Below, one piece after another: positions 1 through 9,951 of a stretch of 59,270 bases of DNA (position 1 is the stretch's first letter; the number at the start of each line of letters is the position of its first letter). The stretch is from an uncultured Oscillospiraceae bacterium. GTDB taxonomy: Bacteria; Bacillota; Clostridia; Oscillospirales; Oscillospiraceae. The translations under genes and the position numbers were made by a program. Below the pieces are notes generated by a model that did no database searches, was not told the DNA's origin, and saw nothing but the letters and a program-made list of their open reading frames with translations. The stretch lies in contig CANQSJ010000014.1 in the NCBI GenBank assembly GCA_947626495.1, positions 1 through 59,270 of the forward strand. Direction: 5' to 3'.

Positions 1-1199
1 GCCTGCTCCCGGCTGCGCTTGTTGATGAGCACCTGCTCGGCCATCTTGTCCGCCTCGGCCTTGTGCTCGATGCACCAGATCTCCAGCTTCTCCTTGAAGA
101 AGTCGGTCATGGCCTCCTGGAGGAAGCGGTTGGTGACGGCCTTTTTCGTCTGGTTTTCATAGCTGGTCTGGGTGGAGAAGCAGTTGGTCACCAGCACCAG
201 ACAGTCCTGCACGTCCTGGAAGGAGATCTTCGACTCGTTTTTCTGGTACTTGCCGATCTTCTTGATGTAGGCGTCCACGGCGTAGACGAAGCCCAGCTTC
301 GCCGCCTTGTCCGGCGCGCCGCCGTGCTCCAGCCAGGAGGAGTTGTGGTAGTACTCCAGCAGATTCACCCGGTTGGAAAAGCAGAACGCCGCGGACAGCT
401 TCACCTTGTATTCCGGCTTGTCCGGCCGGTCCCGGCCCCGGCGCTCGGCCTCGATGAACACCGGCGCGGTGAGGGTCTCCTCTCCCGCCGTCTCCGTCAC
501 GTAGTCCAGGATGCCCTGCTCGTATACGTAGTCGGTGGTCTCGAATTTGCTCCCATGCTGGATGCGCAGCCGGAAGGTGACGCCCGCGTTCACCACCGCC
601 TGCCGGCGCAGGGTCTGGCGGAACCACTCCTCCGGGATGTCGGTGTCGGTGAACACCGCCAGATCCGGCTTCCACCGGTGGGTGGTGCCGGTCTTCTTCC
701 GGTCGGCGGGGGATTTGCGCAGCTCGCCCACAATCTCGCCATTTTCAAAGTGCAGATCGTACCGGCTGCCGTCCCGCCAGACGGTCACGTCCATATATTC
801 GGAGGCGTACTGGGTGGCGCAGGCGCCCAGCCCGTTCAGGCCCAGGGAGTACTCGTAGCTCTCCCCCTCCTCGTTTTCATACTTGCCGCCGGCGTACAGC
901 TCGCAGTACACCAGCTCCCAGTTGTAGCGGTTCTCCGCCGGATTCCAGTCCACCGGGCACCCCCGGCCGAAGTCCTCCACCTGGATGGACCGGTCCTCGA
1001 ACCGGGTGACGGTGATCAGATCGCCGTATCCCGCCCGGGCCTCGTCGATGGAGTTGGACAGGATCTCAAACACCGAGTGCTGGCAGCCCTCCAGCCCGTC
1101 GGAGCCGAAGATGACGCCGGGGCGCTTGCGCACCCGGTCCGCCCCCTTCAGCTGGCTGATGGATTCGTTGCCGTATACTTCCTTCTTCGCTTTTGCCAT
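1..1199 (-). CDS. Divergent GyrB/ParE-type topoisomerase ATPase subunit (3' part outside window)
   Basis: The reading frame starts at the ATG read leftward from 1199, just after a GAGGAG ribosome site, and stays open to the window edge, so about 399 codons are visible. The product begins MAKAKKEVYGNES and shows the GHKL ATPase N-box (NSIDEA) and a RKRPGV segment matching the gyrase B RKRPGMYIG region, followed by the transducer domain; the Toprim domain would lie beyond the edge. The text around the N-box (FGSDGLEGCQHSVFEILSNS) differs from housekeeping GyrB/ParE. It resembles the extra topoisomerase B paralogue seen in Clostridia. Type IIA topoisomerase B subunits hydrolyse ATP to drive strand passage. 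Whether this one supports bulk supercoiling is unknown. Confidence 0.85.
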   Translation of the reverse strand, partial: MAKAKKEVYGNESISQLKGADRVRKRPGVIFGSDGLEGCQHSVFEILSNSIDEARAGYGDLITVTRFEDRSIQVEDFGRGCPVDWNPAENRYNWELVYCELYAGGKYENEEGESYEYSLGLNGLGACATQYASEYMDVTVWRDGSRYDLHFENGEIVGELRKSPADRKKTGTTHRWKPDLAVFTDTDIPEEWFRQTLRRQAVVNAGVTFRLRIQHGSKFETTDYVYEQGILDYVTETAGEETLTAPVFIEAERRGRDRPDKPEYKVKLSAAFCFSNRVNLLEYYHNSSWLEHGGAPDKAAKLGFVYAVDAYIKKIGKYQKNESKISFQDVQDCLVLVTNCFSTQTSYENQTKKAVTNRFLQEAMTDFFKEKLEIWCIEHKAEADKMAEQVLINKRSREQ

Positions 1200-1263
1200 G
1201 ATCTCCTCGCTTAATAACCAATATCTTGTTGTCCGGTGGACATAATCAACCCAGTATAGGCGC

Positions 1264-1291
1264 ATTATACCATAATTCAGAAAAAAAGCAA
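1264..1291 (-). promoter_or_regulatory. Promoter of the topoisomerase B-like gene
   Basis: Read leftward, TTGCTT (1286-1291) is followed after 16 bases by a perfect TATAAT (1264-1269), about 65 bases before the start codon at 1199. Confidence 0.6.
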
Positions 1292-1430
1292 GGAGAGGAC
1301 GCCCCGCGGCCACAGAAAGTGGCGGGGGCATCAGCCCCCGCCGAAGCGGTCTGCGGTGGTTCTCTCTCTGGCCATAGTATACGTCTAAAACGCCGCCGGG
1401 GCAAATACAATTTATGGAAAGGAGGTGGAC

Positions 1431-1706
1431 GTGCCTATGATCCCCCGCTATGTGTTGAAGGCTCTGTTCGTGACGGCGGGGCTGTGGCTGGCGCGGATGG
1501 CCCGGGAGTGCGGCCGGGAGACGCAGCGGCGCTGGGCGGCATGGCTGTTCCGGGCGCTGGCGGGGCAGGCGGCGCTGCTGACGGCCAACGCCCTGGGGGC
1601 GCTGAAGGGCCTGGGGGTGGGGCTGAACGGCGTGACCGTCGCCGTCTCCGCCCTGCTGGGGGCGCCGGGCGTGAGCCTTTTGTGGGCGGTGAAATACCTG
1701 CTGTGA
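1431..1706 (+). CDS. BofA-family small membrane protein (pro-sigma-K processing inhibitor-like)
   Basis: Small protein of 91 residues. GTG at 1431 is preferred because AAAGGAGG (1418-1425) ends five bases before it; GTG 1425 lies inside the ribosome site, and ATG 1437 is more distant. The protein has two hydrophobic stretches separated by a basic segment. It ends in the BofA-like tail: a glycine and asparagine-containing hydrophobic helix followed by GAPGVSLLWAVKYLL. BofA anchors SpoIVFA/SpoIVFB in the forespore outer membrane and restrains pro-sigma-K cleavage. A CATAGTATA sequence at 1373-1381 could be a sporulation-type -10 box, but no -35 partner is clear. The family call rests on the C-terminal motif and length. 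Confidence 0.65.
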   Translation: MPMIPRYVLKALFVTAGLWLARMARECGRETQRRWAAWLFRALAGQAALLTANALGALKGLGVGLNGVTVAVSALLGAPGVSLLWAVKYLL

Positions 1707-1794
1707 GGGGCCGGAGTCTGTGTTGATTCGCCAAACCGGGCGGAAAAAGTCCCGGCGCGTCTTATGCCATTGTAACAAATCTTTTTTCCGCCTG

Positions 1795-1824
1795 TTGACA
1801 GGGGCGGGATGGGGGTGTTATGAT
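1795..1824 (+). promoter_or_regulatory. Promoter of the lysine-riboswitch transporter operon
   Basis: Perfect TTGACA (1795-1800), an 18-base spacer and TATGAT (1819-1824) place the transcription start near 1831, directly ahead of the aptamer. Confidence 0.75.
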
Positions 1825-1844
1825 AACGCTCGAAAAATGAATCG

Positions 1845-2010
1845 CTGAACAGAGGCGCGGTTTTCATCAGTATCCGCTCCCAAGGCCAGACAGCCGGGAC
1901 CGGGGAAAGGGAACGCCGCCGAAGTGGGTAAAAGGTGTCTGCTTTTCGCCTGCTGGGCCGTCGGAGAACATCCGCCGGACTGTCACAAAGTTTTGTGGAG
2001 CGCTGTCATG
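1845..2010 (+). ncRNA. Lysine riboswitch (L box) aptamer
   Basis: The leader carries the conserved L-box blocks in order: AGAGGCGCGG (1851-1860), ATCAGTA (1866-1872), GGGGAAAGGGAACGCCGCC then GAAG (1902-1924), CTGCTGGGCCG near 1930-1960, a GGAGAACATCCGCCGG arm, and the closing CTGTCA (1980-1985). A GGAG...CTGTC strand near 1997-2008 can pair with ACAG at the 5' side. The family senses lysine and usually switches transcription off. The terminator at 2050-2080 and the amino-acid ABC transporter downstream fit this exactly, so the transporter is predicted to carry lysine. The outer limits are approximate. Confidence 0.88.
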
Positions 2011-2049
2011 GCCGATGGAGGCCCCTTGGGGCTTATACCGATTTTCCGT

Positions 2050-2080
2050 GGATCGCTTGACAAAGCGATCCATTTTTCTT
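2050..2080 (+). terminator. Riboswitch expression-platform terminator
   Basis: A perfect 9-bp stem GGATCGCTT/AAGCGATCC with a GACA loop is followed by ATTTTTCTT. It lies between the lysine aptamer and the lipoprotein gene, the position expected for a lysine-triggered intrinsic terminator. Confidence 0.85.
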
Positions 2081-2121
2081 GCGAAAAAAATCTATTATGC
2101 AAGAAAAGGAGAAACGAAAAA

Positions 2122-3069
2122 ATGAGAAGACTGATTGCTATGCTGATGGCCCTGCTGATGGTGCTGGCCCTGACCGCCTGCGGCGGCAGCGGCGCCTCCC
2201 AGGCCAACGACGAGGCCCAGGCTGCCCTGGACGCGGCCCTGGCCGCCATCCCTGCCGTGCCCGATTTCACCGACGTGGACACCAGTTCCATCCCCGGTCT
2301 GGAGGACGGGGTGTTCACCGTGGGCATGGAGTGCGCCTACGCCCCCTACAACTGGACCCAGCCCGACGACTCCTACGGCGCCGTGCCCATCTCCAACGTG
2401 GACGGCTCCTACGCCAACGGCTATGACGTGATGATGGCCAAGCGCATCTGCGAGGCCTACGGCTGGGAGCTGGAGGTGGTCTCCAGCGCCTGGGCGTCCC
2501 TGACCCCCGCGGTCCAGTCCCAGACCATGGACGCCAACATCGCCGGCCAGTCCATGACCGCCGACCGCATGGCCGAGGTGGACATGGCGGGCCCCTACAT
2601 CTACGCCACCATCGTGTGCCTGACCACCAAGGACAGCGAGTTCGCCGACGCCACCTCCATCGCGGACCTGGCCGGCGGCACCTGCACCAGCCAGTCCGGC
2701 ACCATCTGGTATGACACCTGCCTGCCCCAGATCCAGGACGCGGAGATCCTGCCTCCCGCGGAGACCGCCCCGGCCATGATCATGCAGCTGGAGACCGGCA
2801 CCGTGGACTTCGTCTGCACCGATATGCCCACCGCCCTGGCCGCCGTGGCCAAGAACGACCAGCTGGTCATCCTGAACTTCTCCGGCACCGACGGGGACTT
2901 CCAGTTCGCCGATGAGGCGGAGCGGGCTGAGAACGTGAACATCGGCATCTCCGTGCGCAAGGGCAACACCGAGCTGCTGGATGCCATCAACGCCGTGCTG
3001 GCCGACTACACCTCCGAAGATTTCGACACCCTCATGGGGGCGGCCATCGCCATCCAGCCGGAGGTGTAA
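2122..3069 (+). CDS. Amino-acid (predicted lysine) ABC transporter substrate-binding lipoprotein
   Basis: The start at 2122 follows AAAGGAG (2105-2111) and gives a 315-residue protein with a lipoprotein signal peptide (MRRLIAML...LTAC, lipid-modified Cys near residue 21). The longer open frame upstream would run through the riboswitch and is rejected. The body has the family 3 periplasmic-binding fold: GMECAYAPYNW near the start of the domain, then GYDVMMAKRICEAYG and an internal glutamine/arginine-rich ligand region. The protein should capture the amino acid outside the cell and pass it to the permease encoded at 3148. Lysine specificity is inferred from the upstream riboswitch, not from ligand residues. 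It is the first gene of a three-gene operon. Confidence 0.9.
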   Translation: MRRLIAMLMALLMVLALTACGGSGASQANDEAQAALDAALAAIPAVPDFTDVDTSSIPGLEDGVFTVGMECAYAPYNWTQPDDSYGAVPISNVDGSYANGYDVMMAKRICEAYGWELEVVSSAWASLTPAVQSQTMDANIAGQSMTADRMAEVDMAGPYIYATIVCLTTKDSEFADATSIADLAGGTCTSQSGTIWYDTCLPQIQDAEILPPAETAPAMIMQLETGTVDFVCTDMPTALAAVAKNDQLVILNFSGTDGDFQFADEAERAENVNIGISVRKGNTELLDAINAVLADYTSEDFDTLMGAAIAIQPEV

Positions 3070-3147
3070 TCTCTCCCGGCATCCTGACGGCCCCTTCCCC
3101 GGCTCCGGCCGGGGGAGGGGCATCCCGCTGAAAGGACAGTCCGTTAT

Positions 3148-4035
3148 ATGAACGTGTTTTCCAAACTGATCTACGACATCGGCCGGCTGTGGGGCAAGTA
3201 CTGGGGCTCCTATCTCAACGGCGTGCGCAACACCCTGATCCTGGCGGTGGTGGCCACGGCCATCGGCGTGGTGATCGGGCTGGTGTGCGGCATTCTGAAC
3301 ACCATCCCCTGCTCTAAAAACGACCCCCTGCCCAAGCGGGCGCTGCTGAAGGTCGTGCGGTTTATCGTCCGGGCCTATGTGGAGATCTTCCGGGGCACTC
3401 CCATGGTGCTGCAGGCGGTGTTCATCTACTACGGCCTGCCCTATTTCTCCAACAACACCCTGCGCTTCAGCAGCGTGTGGGCGGCGGCCATCCTGGTGGT
3501 GTCCATCAACACCGGCGCCTACATGGCCGAGTCCGTCCGGGGCGGCATCATCTCCGTGGACCCGGGCCAGACCGAGGGGGCCATGGCCATCGGCATGAAC
3601 CATTTCCAGACCATGGTGAATGTGATCCTGCCCCAGGCATTCCGGAACATCATCCCCCAGATCGGCAACAACTTCATCATCAACATCAAGGACACCTCCG
3701 TCATGTTCATCATCTCCTTCACGGAGTTTTTCGCCTTCCACCAGTACATCACCGGCGTGAACAATCTCTATTTTCCCTCCGCCGCCATCGAGATGGTGGG
3801 CTACCTGACCATGACGCTGATCGCCTCGTTCCTGCTGCGGCGGGTGGAGAAGTGGATGGACGGCTCCGACAACTATGAGCTGGTCAGCGAGGACCAGCTG
3901 GTGATGGCCGCCGGGACGTACAGCCACCCGGACCGGGGCACGCCCTTCGACGAGCGCAGCCGGGAGTATGACAAGGACCGGCAGGACGCCCGCTGGGCCC
4001 AGGCCCGCAATGAGAGCACAAGGGGGGACCGGTGA
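3148..4035 (+). CDS. Amino-acid ABC transporter permease (predicted lysine)
   Basis: Protein of 295 residues of the HisM/GlnP type, with about five membrane segments, starting after a [15 protein letters not shown] entry typical of this family. The ATPase-coupling EAA loop is visible as [20 protein letters not shown] with IGMN following. The last 45 residues are hydrophilic and charged, longer than usual, and probably cytoplasmic. The gene sits 78 bases after the lipoprotein gene and one base before the ATPase gene, so all three should be co-transcribed under lysine-riboswitch control. It forms the membrane channel of the importer. Confidence 0.9.
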   Translation: MNVFSKLIYDIGRLWGKYWGSYLNGVRNTLILAVVATAIGVVIGLVCGILNTIPCSKNDPLPKRALLKVVRFIVRAYVEIFRGTPMVLQAVFIYYGLPYFSNNTLRFSSVWAAAILVVSINTGAYMAESVRGGIISVDPGQTEGAMAIGMNHFQTMVNVILPQAFRNIIPQIGNNFIINIKDTSVMFIISFTEFFAFHQYITGVNNLYFPSAAIEMVGYLTMTLIASFLLRRVEKWMDGSDNYELVSEDQLVMAAGTYSHPDRGTPFDERSREYDKDRQDARWAQARNESTRGDR

Positions 4036-4036
4036 T

Positions 4037-4777
<741 letters not shown>

Positions 4778-4778
4778 C

Positions 4779-4812
4779 GAAAAAGCGGGACGGCGCTCCG
4801 TCCCGCTTTTTC
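4779..4812 (+). terminator. Terminator after the lysine transporter operon
   Basis: Perfect inverted repeat GAAAAAGCGGGACGG/CCGTCCCGCTTTTTC with a very short loop; the A and T tracts make it work in both directions. Confidence 0.85.
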
Positions 4813-4813
4813 G

Positions 4814-4841
4814 TTGAAAACCCCTGCGGATATGCTATAAT
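4814..4841 (+). promoter_or_regulatory. Promoter of the iron alcohol dehydrogenase gene
   Basis: TTGAAA (4814-4819), 16-base spacer and perfect TATAAT (4836-4841), 32 bases before the start codon and directly after the preceding terminator. Confidence 0.7.
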
Positions 4842-4872
4842 GACCTTAAAAAGCAACACGGAGGGATTTGCC

Positions 4873-6057
4873 ATGGCATACGGTTTCACATACTACACCC
4901 CCACCAAGGTGGTGTTCGGCTTCGGCGCGGCGGACCGGGTGGGCGAGCTGGTACGCCAGCAGGGCTGCAAGAGCGTGCTGGTCCATTACGGCTCCCACAG
5001 CGCCCGGCGCTCCGGGCTCCTTGACCGGGTGGAGGCGTCCCTGGGGGCGGCGGGCATCCGGTTCGTGTCCCTGGGCGGCGTGGTGCCCAACCCCCGGCTG
5101 AGCCTGGTCTACGAGGGCATCGAACTGGCCCGCCGGGAGAAGGTGGATTTTCTCCTGGCGGTGGGCGGCGGCAGCGTCATCGACTCGGCCAAGGCCATCG
5201 CCTACGGACTGGCCAACGAGGGGGACGTGTGGGATCTTTACGAGCACACCCGCAAGGCCGTCGCCTGCTATCCCGTGGGGGCGGTGCTGACCATCGCTGC
5301 CTCCGGCAGCGAGATGAGCAACAGCTCCGTCATCACCCGGGAGGAGGACGGCAAAAAGCGGTCCTATAACGACGACCTGGCCCGGCCCCGGTTCGCCGTC
5401 ATGGACCCGGAGCTGACCCTCACCCTGCCGGATTACCAGACCGCCTGCGGCTGCGCCGACATCATGATGCACACCATGGAGCGGTATTTTACCAACGGCG
5501 GGAACATGGCCGTCACCGACGCCATCGCCGAGGGACTGCTGCGGACCGTGATGCACTACGCCGTGGTGCTGCGGGACCATCCCCAGGACCGGGACGCCCG
5601 GGCGGAGATCATGTGGGCGGGGAGTCTGAGCCACAACGGGCTCACCGGCTGCGGCAACGACGGAGGGGACTTCGCCACCCATGGGCTGGAGCACGAGATC
5701 GGCGGCATGTTCGACGTGGCCCACGGGGCGGGACTCACCGCCGTGTGGGGGAGCTGGGCCCGGTATGTGTACCGCAGTTGTCTGCCCCGGTTTGTCCGCT
5801 TCGCCGTGAACGTGATGGGCGTGGACCCCGCCGGAAAAACGGAGGAGGCCGTGGCCCTGGAGGGCATCGGGGCGCTGGAGGCGTTTTTCCGCTCCATCGG
5901 CCTGCCCACCTCCTTTGCCGGGCTGGGACTGGCCCCCACGGAGGAGCAGCTGCGCCATCTGGCGGCGTCCTGCGCCGAGGCCGCCGGCGGCCAGAAGGGC
6001 TCGGCCCGGGTGCTGCGGGAAGAGGATATGTACCAGATCTATAAAATGGCTCTCTGA
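4873..6057 (+). CDS. Iron-containing alcohol dehydrogenase (butanol dehydrogenase-like)
   Basis: Protein of 394 residues starting at ATG 4873 after GGAGGGA (4860-4866). It has the group III dehydrogenase layout. A Rossmann-like N-terminal half begins with YTPTKVVFGFGA and carries the nucleotide-binding GGGSVIDSAKAIA. The helical C-terminal half carries the metal histidines in HGLEHEIGGMFDVAHGAGL. Relatives such as Clostridium BdhA/BdhB and E. coli YqhD reduce aldehydes with NAD(P)H. The substrate here cannot be read from sequence. The gene is a single transcription unit, with its own promoter and a terminator at 6065-6096. It would fit disposal of reducing power in a fermenter. Confidence 0.9.
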   Translation: MAYGFTYYTPTKVVFGFGAADRVGELVRQQGCKSVLVHYGSHSARRSGLLDRVEASLGAAGIRFVSLGGVVPNPRLSLVYEGIELARREKVDFLLAVGGGSVIDSAKAIAYGLANEGDVWDLYEHTRKAVACYPVGAVLTIAASGSEMSNSSVITREEDGKKRSYNDDLARPRFAVMDPELTLTLPDYQTACGCADIMMHTMERYFTNGGNMAVTDAIAEGLLRTVMHYAVVLRDHPQDRDARAEIMWAGSLSHNGLTGCGNDGGDFATHGLEHEIGGMFDVAHGAGLTAVWGSWARYVYRSCLPRFVRFAVNVMGVDPAGKTEEAVALEGIGALEAFFRSIGLPTSFAGLGLAPTEEQLRHLAASCAEAAGGQKGSARVLREEDMYQIYKMAL

Positions 6058-6064
6058 GCCGGCG

Positions 6065-6096
6065 GTGACCGCCCTCCCGGGCGGTCACTTTTTTTG
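6065..6096 (+). terminator. Terminator of the alcohol dehydrogenase gene
   Basis: Stem GTGACCGCCC/GGGCGGTCAC with a short loop, followed by a run of T. Confidence 0.85.
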
Positions 6097-6116
6097 GAAA
6101 TCAACGGAATTTATAC

Positions 6117-6145
6117 TTGACATAAAACTATTCACGAATTAAAAT
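6117..6145 (+). promoter_or_regulatory. Promoter of the RNase Y gene
   Basis: Perfect TTGACA (6117-6122), 17-base spacer and TAAAAT (6140-6145). The roughly 120-base leader holds a short hairpin (GGATGC near 6169 with GCGTCC near 6188). Confidence 0.65.
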
Positions 6146-6269
6146 TAATTAGTTACAGTGGGGATATAGGATGCGTTTCCCGCTGTTGCGTCCTTGATTT
6201 ACCGGATGGGGTGCTTGATACCCGCCGTATGTGAAGAGATTACAGGAACAGGAGGTGTGTATACTTAGA

Positions 6270-7811
<1,542 letters not shown>

Positions 7812-7822
7812 CGACGCGCAGC

Positions 7823-7855
7823 AAAAGCCCGGTGCGAAAGCACCGGGCTTTTTTG
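7823..7855 (+). terminator. Terminator of the RNase Y gene
   Basis: Stem AAAAGCCCGGTGC/GCACCGGGCTTTT with a short GAAA loop and a T run; usable in both directions, though the leftward genes that follow end at 7973. Confidence 0.88.
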
Positions 7856-7972
7856 TTGTGTCGGGCGCTCCAAGGAGGCAGTGTTCCCGAGCAAATATTG
7901 CTCCGCGAAGCGGAGACGTTTGCCGGGAATGCTGTCGACGCAGGGAGCGCCGTAGCCGGAGCGCCGGTTAAA

Positions 7973-8617
7973 TCACAGGTCCCGCTTTTCGTACCACCGC
8001 ACGGCCAGAGCCCAGCTTCCCACGAACAGGGCCACCGGGATCGCCACCGCCAGCGCTACCAGCAGGGGCATGGACAGCTCCGGCAGATTGATCTGGTCCA
8101 TCGTGGTCACCCCGGCCGTCATACCCCCGAGGCCGGCGGCGATCAGGATGATGACGGCGATGTAGATGACGCGGCCTTTGGCGCTGCCCCAGCGGAACAG
8201 AGGGGCCAGGCTGAAGGCGGGGGCCAGCAGCCCCATGACCAGCAGCAGCACCGACTGGACCGCCATCATCTGCCAGGTCATCCGGCCCAGAACGGTCAGC
8301 ACGGCGTAGAGCAGGACGATGGGGATCCAGGTGGCGGCGAAGCTGACCATGGTGATGATATACTTCCCCGTCACCTGGTCCCGGCGGGTGCAGGGCAGGG
8401 TCTGGGCGCAGACATTCCAGTGGCTGGCCCCGTCCAGCTGGATCAGGCTCATGCCCATCATGGAGCACATGAGCACCGCGTACATGGGGAAGAAGGTGCC
8501 CAGATTGTTATCCCCGCTGGAGAAGGCCGTGATGCCCAGCGCGACGAGAAGAAAGACGCCATAGAATTTGAAAGTGATCCAAATCTGATAGAGATCCGCC
8601 AAAAACAGCGCTTTCAT
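7973..8617 (-). CDS. ABC-2 type transporter permease
   Basis: Protein of 214 residues with about six predicted membrane segments and no soluble domain, ending in a short charged tail (VRWYEKRDL). The segment pattern and a SHWNVCAQTLPCTRRDQVTGKY stretch, in which a cytoplasmic loop precedes the third helix, are typical of the ABC2_membrane_2 permeases found with GntR/YtrA regulators. Its start overlaps the ATPase gene by four bases, so it is translated with it. The pair should form an exporter. Substrate is unknown; related operons respond to cell-wall antibiotics or peptides. Confidence 0.85.
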   Translation of the reverse strand: MKALFLADLYQIWITFKFYGVFLLVALGITAFSSGDNNLGTFFPMYAVLMCSMMGMSLIQLDGASHWNVCAQTLPCTRRDQVTGKYIITMVSFAATWIPIVLLYAVLTVLGRMTWQMMAVQSVLLLVMGLLAPAFSLAPLFRWGSAKGRVIYIAVIILIAAGLGGMTAGVTTMDQINLPELSMPLLVALAVAIPVALFVGSWALAVRWYEKRDL

Positions 8618-9459
8618 TGCATATCCTCCTTTACCAACAGCACGAAAAGCTCCTCGATGGTCACGGGGCGCACCTCCACGTCCGCGGGCACCGCGTCCCG
8701 GCGCACCAGCGCCTGCACGTGATAGGGCGTCTCCCGCTTTCCCCGCACCGCTCCGGGGGCCAGTCTGGCCAGCTCCTCACGGGTGCACTGGATGAGGCCG
8801 TATTCCTCCAGCAGCCGGTCCTTCTCCTCGCACAGCAGCAGCTTTCCCTTGTGGAGGAAGGCGATGTAATCGCACAGCTTCTCCAGGTCGCTGACGATGT
8901 GGGAGCTGATGAGAATGGAGCGGGCCGGGTCCCGGGTGAAGTCCGAGAAGATGTCCACCACCTCGTCCCGGACCACCGGGTCCAGTCCGCCGGTGGGCTC
9001 GTCCAGGATGAGCAGCTTGGCGTCGTGGCTCATGGCCGCGGCGATGCCCAGCTTCATCCGGTTGCCACGGCTCAGGGCGGAGAATTTCTTGTCCGTGGGG
9101 ATGTCCAGGTCCCGCAGGTATTTTTCAAAGAGTCCCTGGTCCCAGTTTTTGTAGGCCGCGGCCATGATCTTGCCGATCTGCCCGGCCTTCAGCCCGGCGG
9201 GGAAGCCCACGTCGTCCAGCACCACGCCGATGTCCTGCTTGGCCTGGCGCATGTCCGGCCCGATGGGCGTGCCCAGCACCGTGGCGGAGCCGGCGTCCGG
9301 CTTCGTCAGACCCAGCAGCAGCCGGATGGTGGTGCTCTTGCCGGCCCCGTTTTCTCCCACCAGGCCCATGATGCACCCGGCGGGCAGCGTCAGATCCAGC
9401 CCGTCCAGGGTGAAGCCCTGGTACCGCTTTGTCAGTCCTTTTGTCTCGATGGCGTTCAT
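8614..9459 (-). CDS. ABC transporter ATP-binding protein (YtrB/BcrA-like)
   Basis: The start at 9459 (MNAIETKGLTKRYQG) gives 281 residues and overlaps the GntR gene by four bases; the longer open frame to 9900 runs through that gene and is rejected. Walker A is GENGAGKST, the signature is ALSRGNRMKLGIA, Walker B is LLILDEPTGGLD, and the switch histidine is in SSHIVSDLE. A C-terminal extension of about 70 residues follows the ATPase core, as in drug and bacteriocin exporters. It energises the permease encoded at 7973-8617. Expression is predicted to be controlled by the GntR protein encoded first in the operon. Confidence 0.92.
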   Translation of the reverse strand: MNAIETKGLTKRYQGFTLDGLDLTLPAGCIMGLVGENGAGKSTTIRLLLGLTKPDAGSATVLGTPIGPDMRQAKQDIGVVLDDVGFPAGLKAGQIGKIMAAAYKNWDQGLFEKYLRDLDIPTDKKFSALSRGNRMKLGIAAAMSHDAKLLILDEPTGGLDPVVRDEVVDIFSDFTRDPARSILISSHIVSDLEKLCDYIAFLHKGKLLLCEEKDRLLEEYGLIQCTREELARLAPGAVRGKRETPYHVQALVRRDAVPADVEVRPVTIEELFVLLVKEDMQ

Positions 9460-9833
9460 GCCTCGTCCCCCTCTATGATGTTCAGCATATCCGATACGTC
9501 CTGTTTTTTCAGCCCGCAGGCCGCGGCCAGCCGCAGCGCCTCCGACAAATGGCTCTCGATCTGCCGGAGATGCTCCTCCCGCACCAGCTCGGTGTTTTTC
9601 GGCGCCACAAAGCAGCCCTTGCCCGCCACGGTGTAGAGAAAGCCCTCCCGTTCCAGCTCGTCGTAGGCCCGCTTGGTGGTGATCACGCTGATGCGCAGAT
9701 CCTTGGCCAGATTGCGGATGGAGGGCAGCAGCTCGTCCTCCCCCAGGGCCCCGCTGATGATCTGCGCCTTCAGCTGGGCGTAGATCTGCTCGTAGATCGG
9801 CGTACCGCTTCGGTTGTCGATGAAGATGGTCAT
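9456..9833 (-). CDS. GntR-family transcriptional regulator (YtrA subfamily)
   Basis: Protein of 125 residues. A winged helix-turn-helix occupies residues 1-75 (GTPIYEQIYAQLKAQI, LPSIRNLAKDLRISVITTKRAYDELEREG), followed by a short C-terminal dimerisation helix. Length and the lack of a ligand domain are diagnostic of the YtrA subgroup. These regulators repress the ABC transporter operon they head and are relieved by a cell-envelope signal. Here it is the first gene of a three-gene operon with four-base overlaps. Candidate operator repeats overlie its promoter at 9864-9894. Confidence 0.92.
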   Translation of the reverse strand: MTIFIDNRSGTPIYEQIYAQLKAQIISGALGEDELLPSIRNLAKDLRISVITTKRAYDELEREGFLYTVAGKGCFVAPKNTELVREEHLRQIESHLSEALRLAAACGLKKQDVSDMLNIIEGDEA

Positions 9834-9865
9834 GACGTTTCCTCACGTTTGAACTGTTCATATAC

Positions 9866-9894
9866 AGTATACACAGTAGATACAGTCTTGTCAA
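9866..9894 (-). promoter_or_regulatory. Promoter of the GntR-ABC operon with candidate operator repeats
   Basis: Read leftward, perfect TTGACA (9889-9894), a 17-base spacer and TATACT (9866-9871). On the + strand ACAGT occurs at 9864, 9873 and 9882, an exact 9-base period covering the -10 box and the spacer. A dyad element lies close by. This is the expected place for autorepression by the GntR protein. Confidence 0.75.
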
Positions 9895-9905
9895 CAGCAA
9901 AATAC

Positions 9906-9936
9906 AAAAATCCGCCGCCCGGCGGGGCGGCGGACA
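9906..9936 (-). terminator. Terminator of the FprA flavoprotein gene
   Basis: Read leftward, stem GTCCGCCGCC/GGCGGCGGA is followed by TTTTTGTATTTT, just after the flavoprotein stop and just before the GntR promoter. Confidence 0.8.
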
Positions 9937-9951
9937 GGGTCTTCGGTTTTG

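Noticed and set aside
63-1214. Long open frame on the + strand antisense to the topoisomerase gene
   Set aside because: It mirrors a clear gene on the other strand, has no family motifs and reflects high GC at third codon positions.
1924-2121. Upstream extension of the substrate-binding lipoprotein
   Set aside because: It would translate the riboswitch and terminator; the signal peptide and ribosome site mark 2122.
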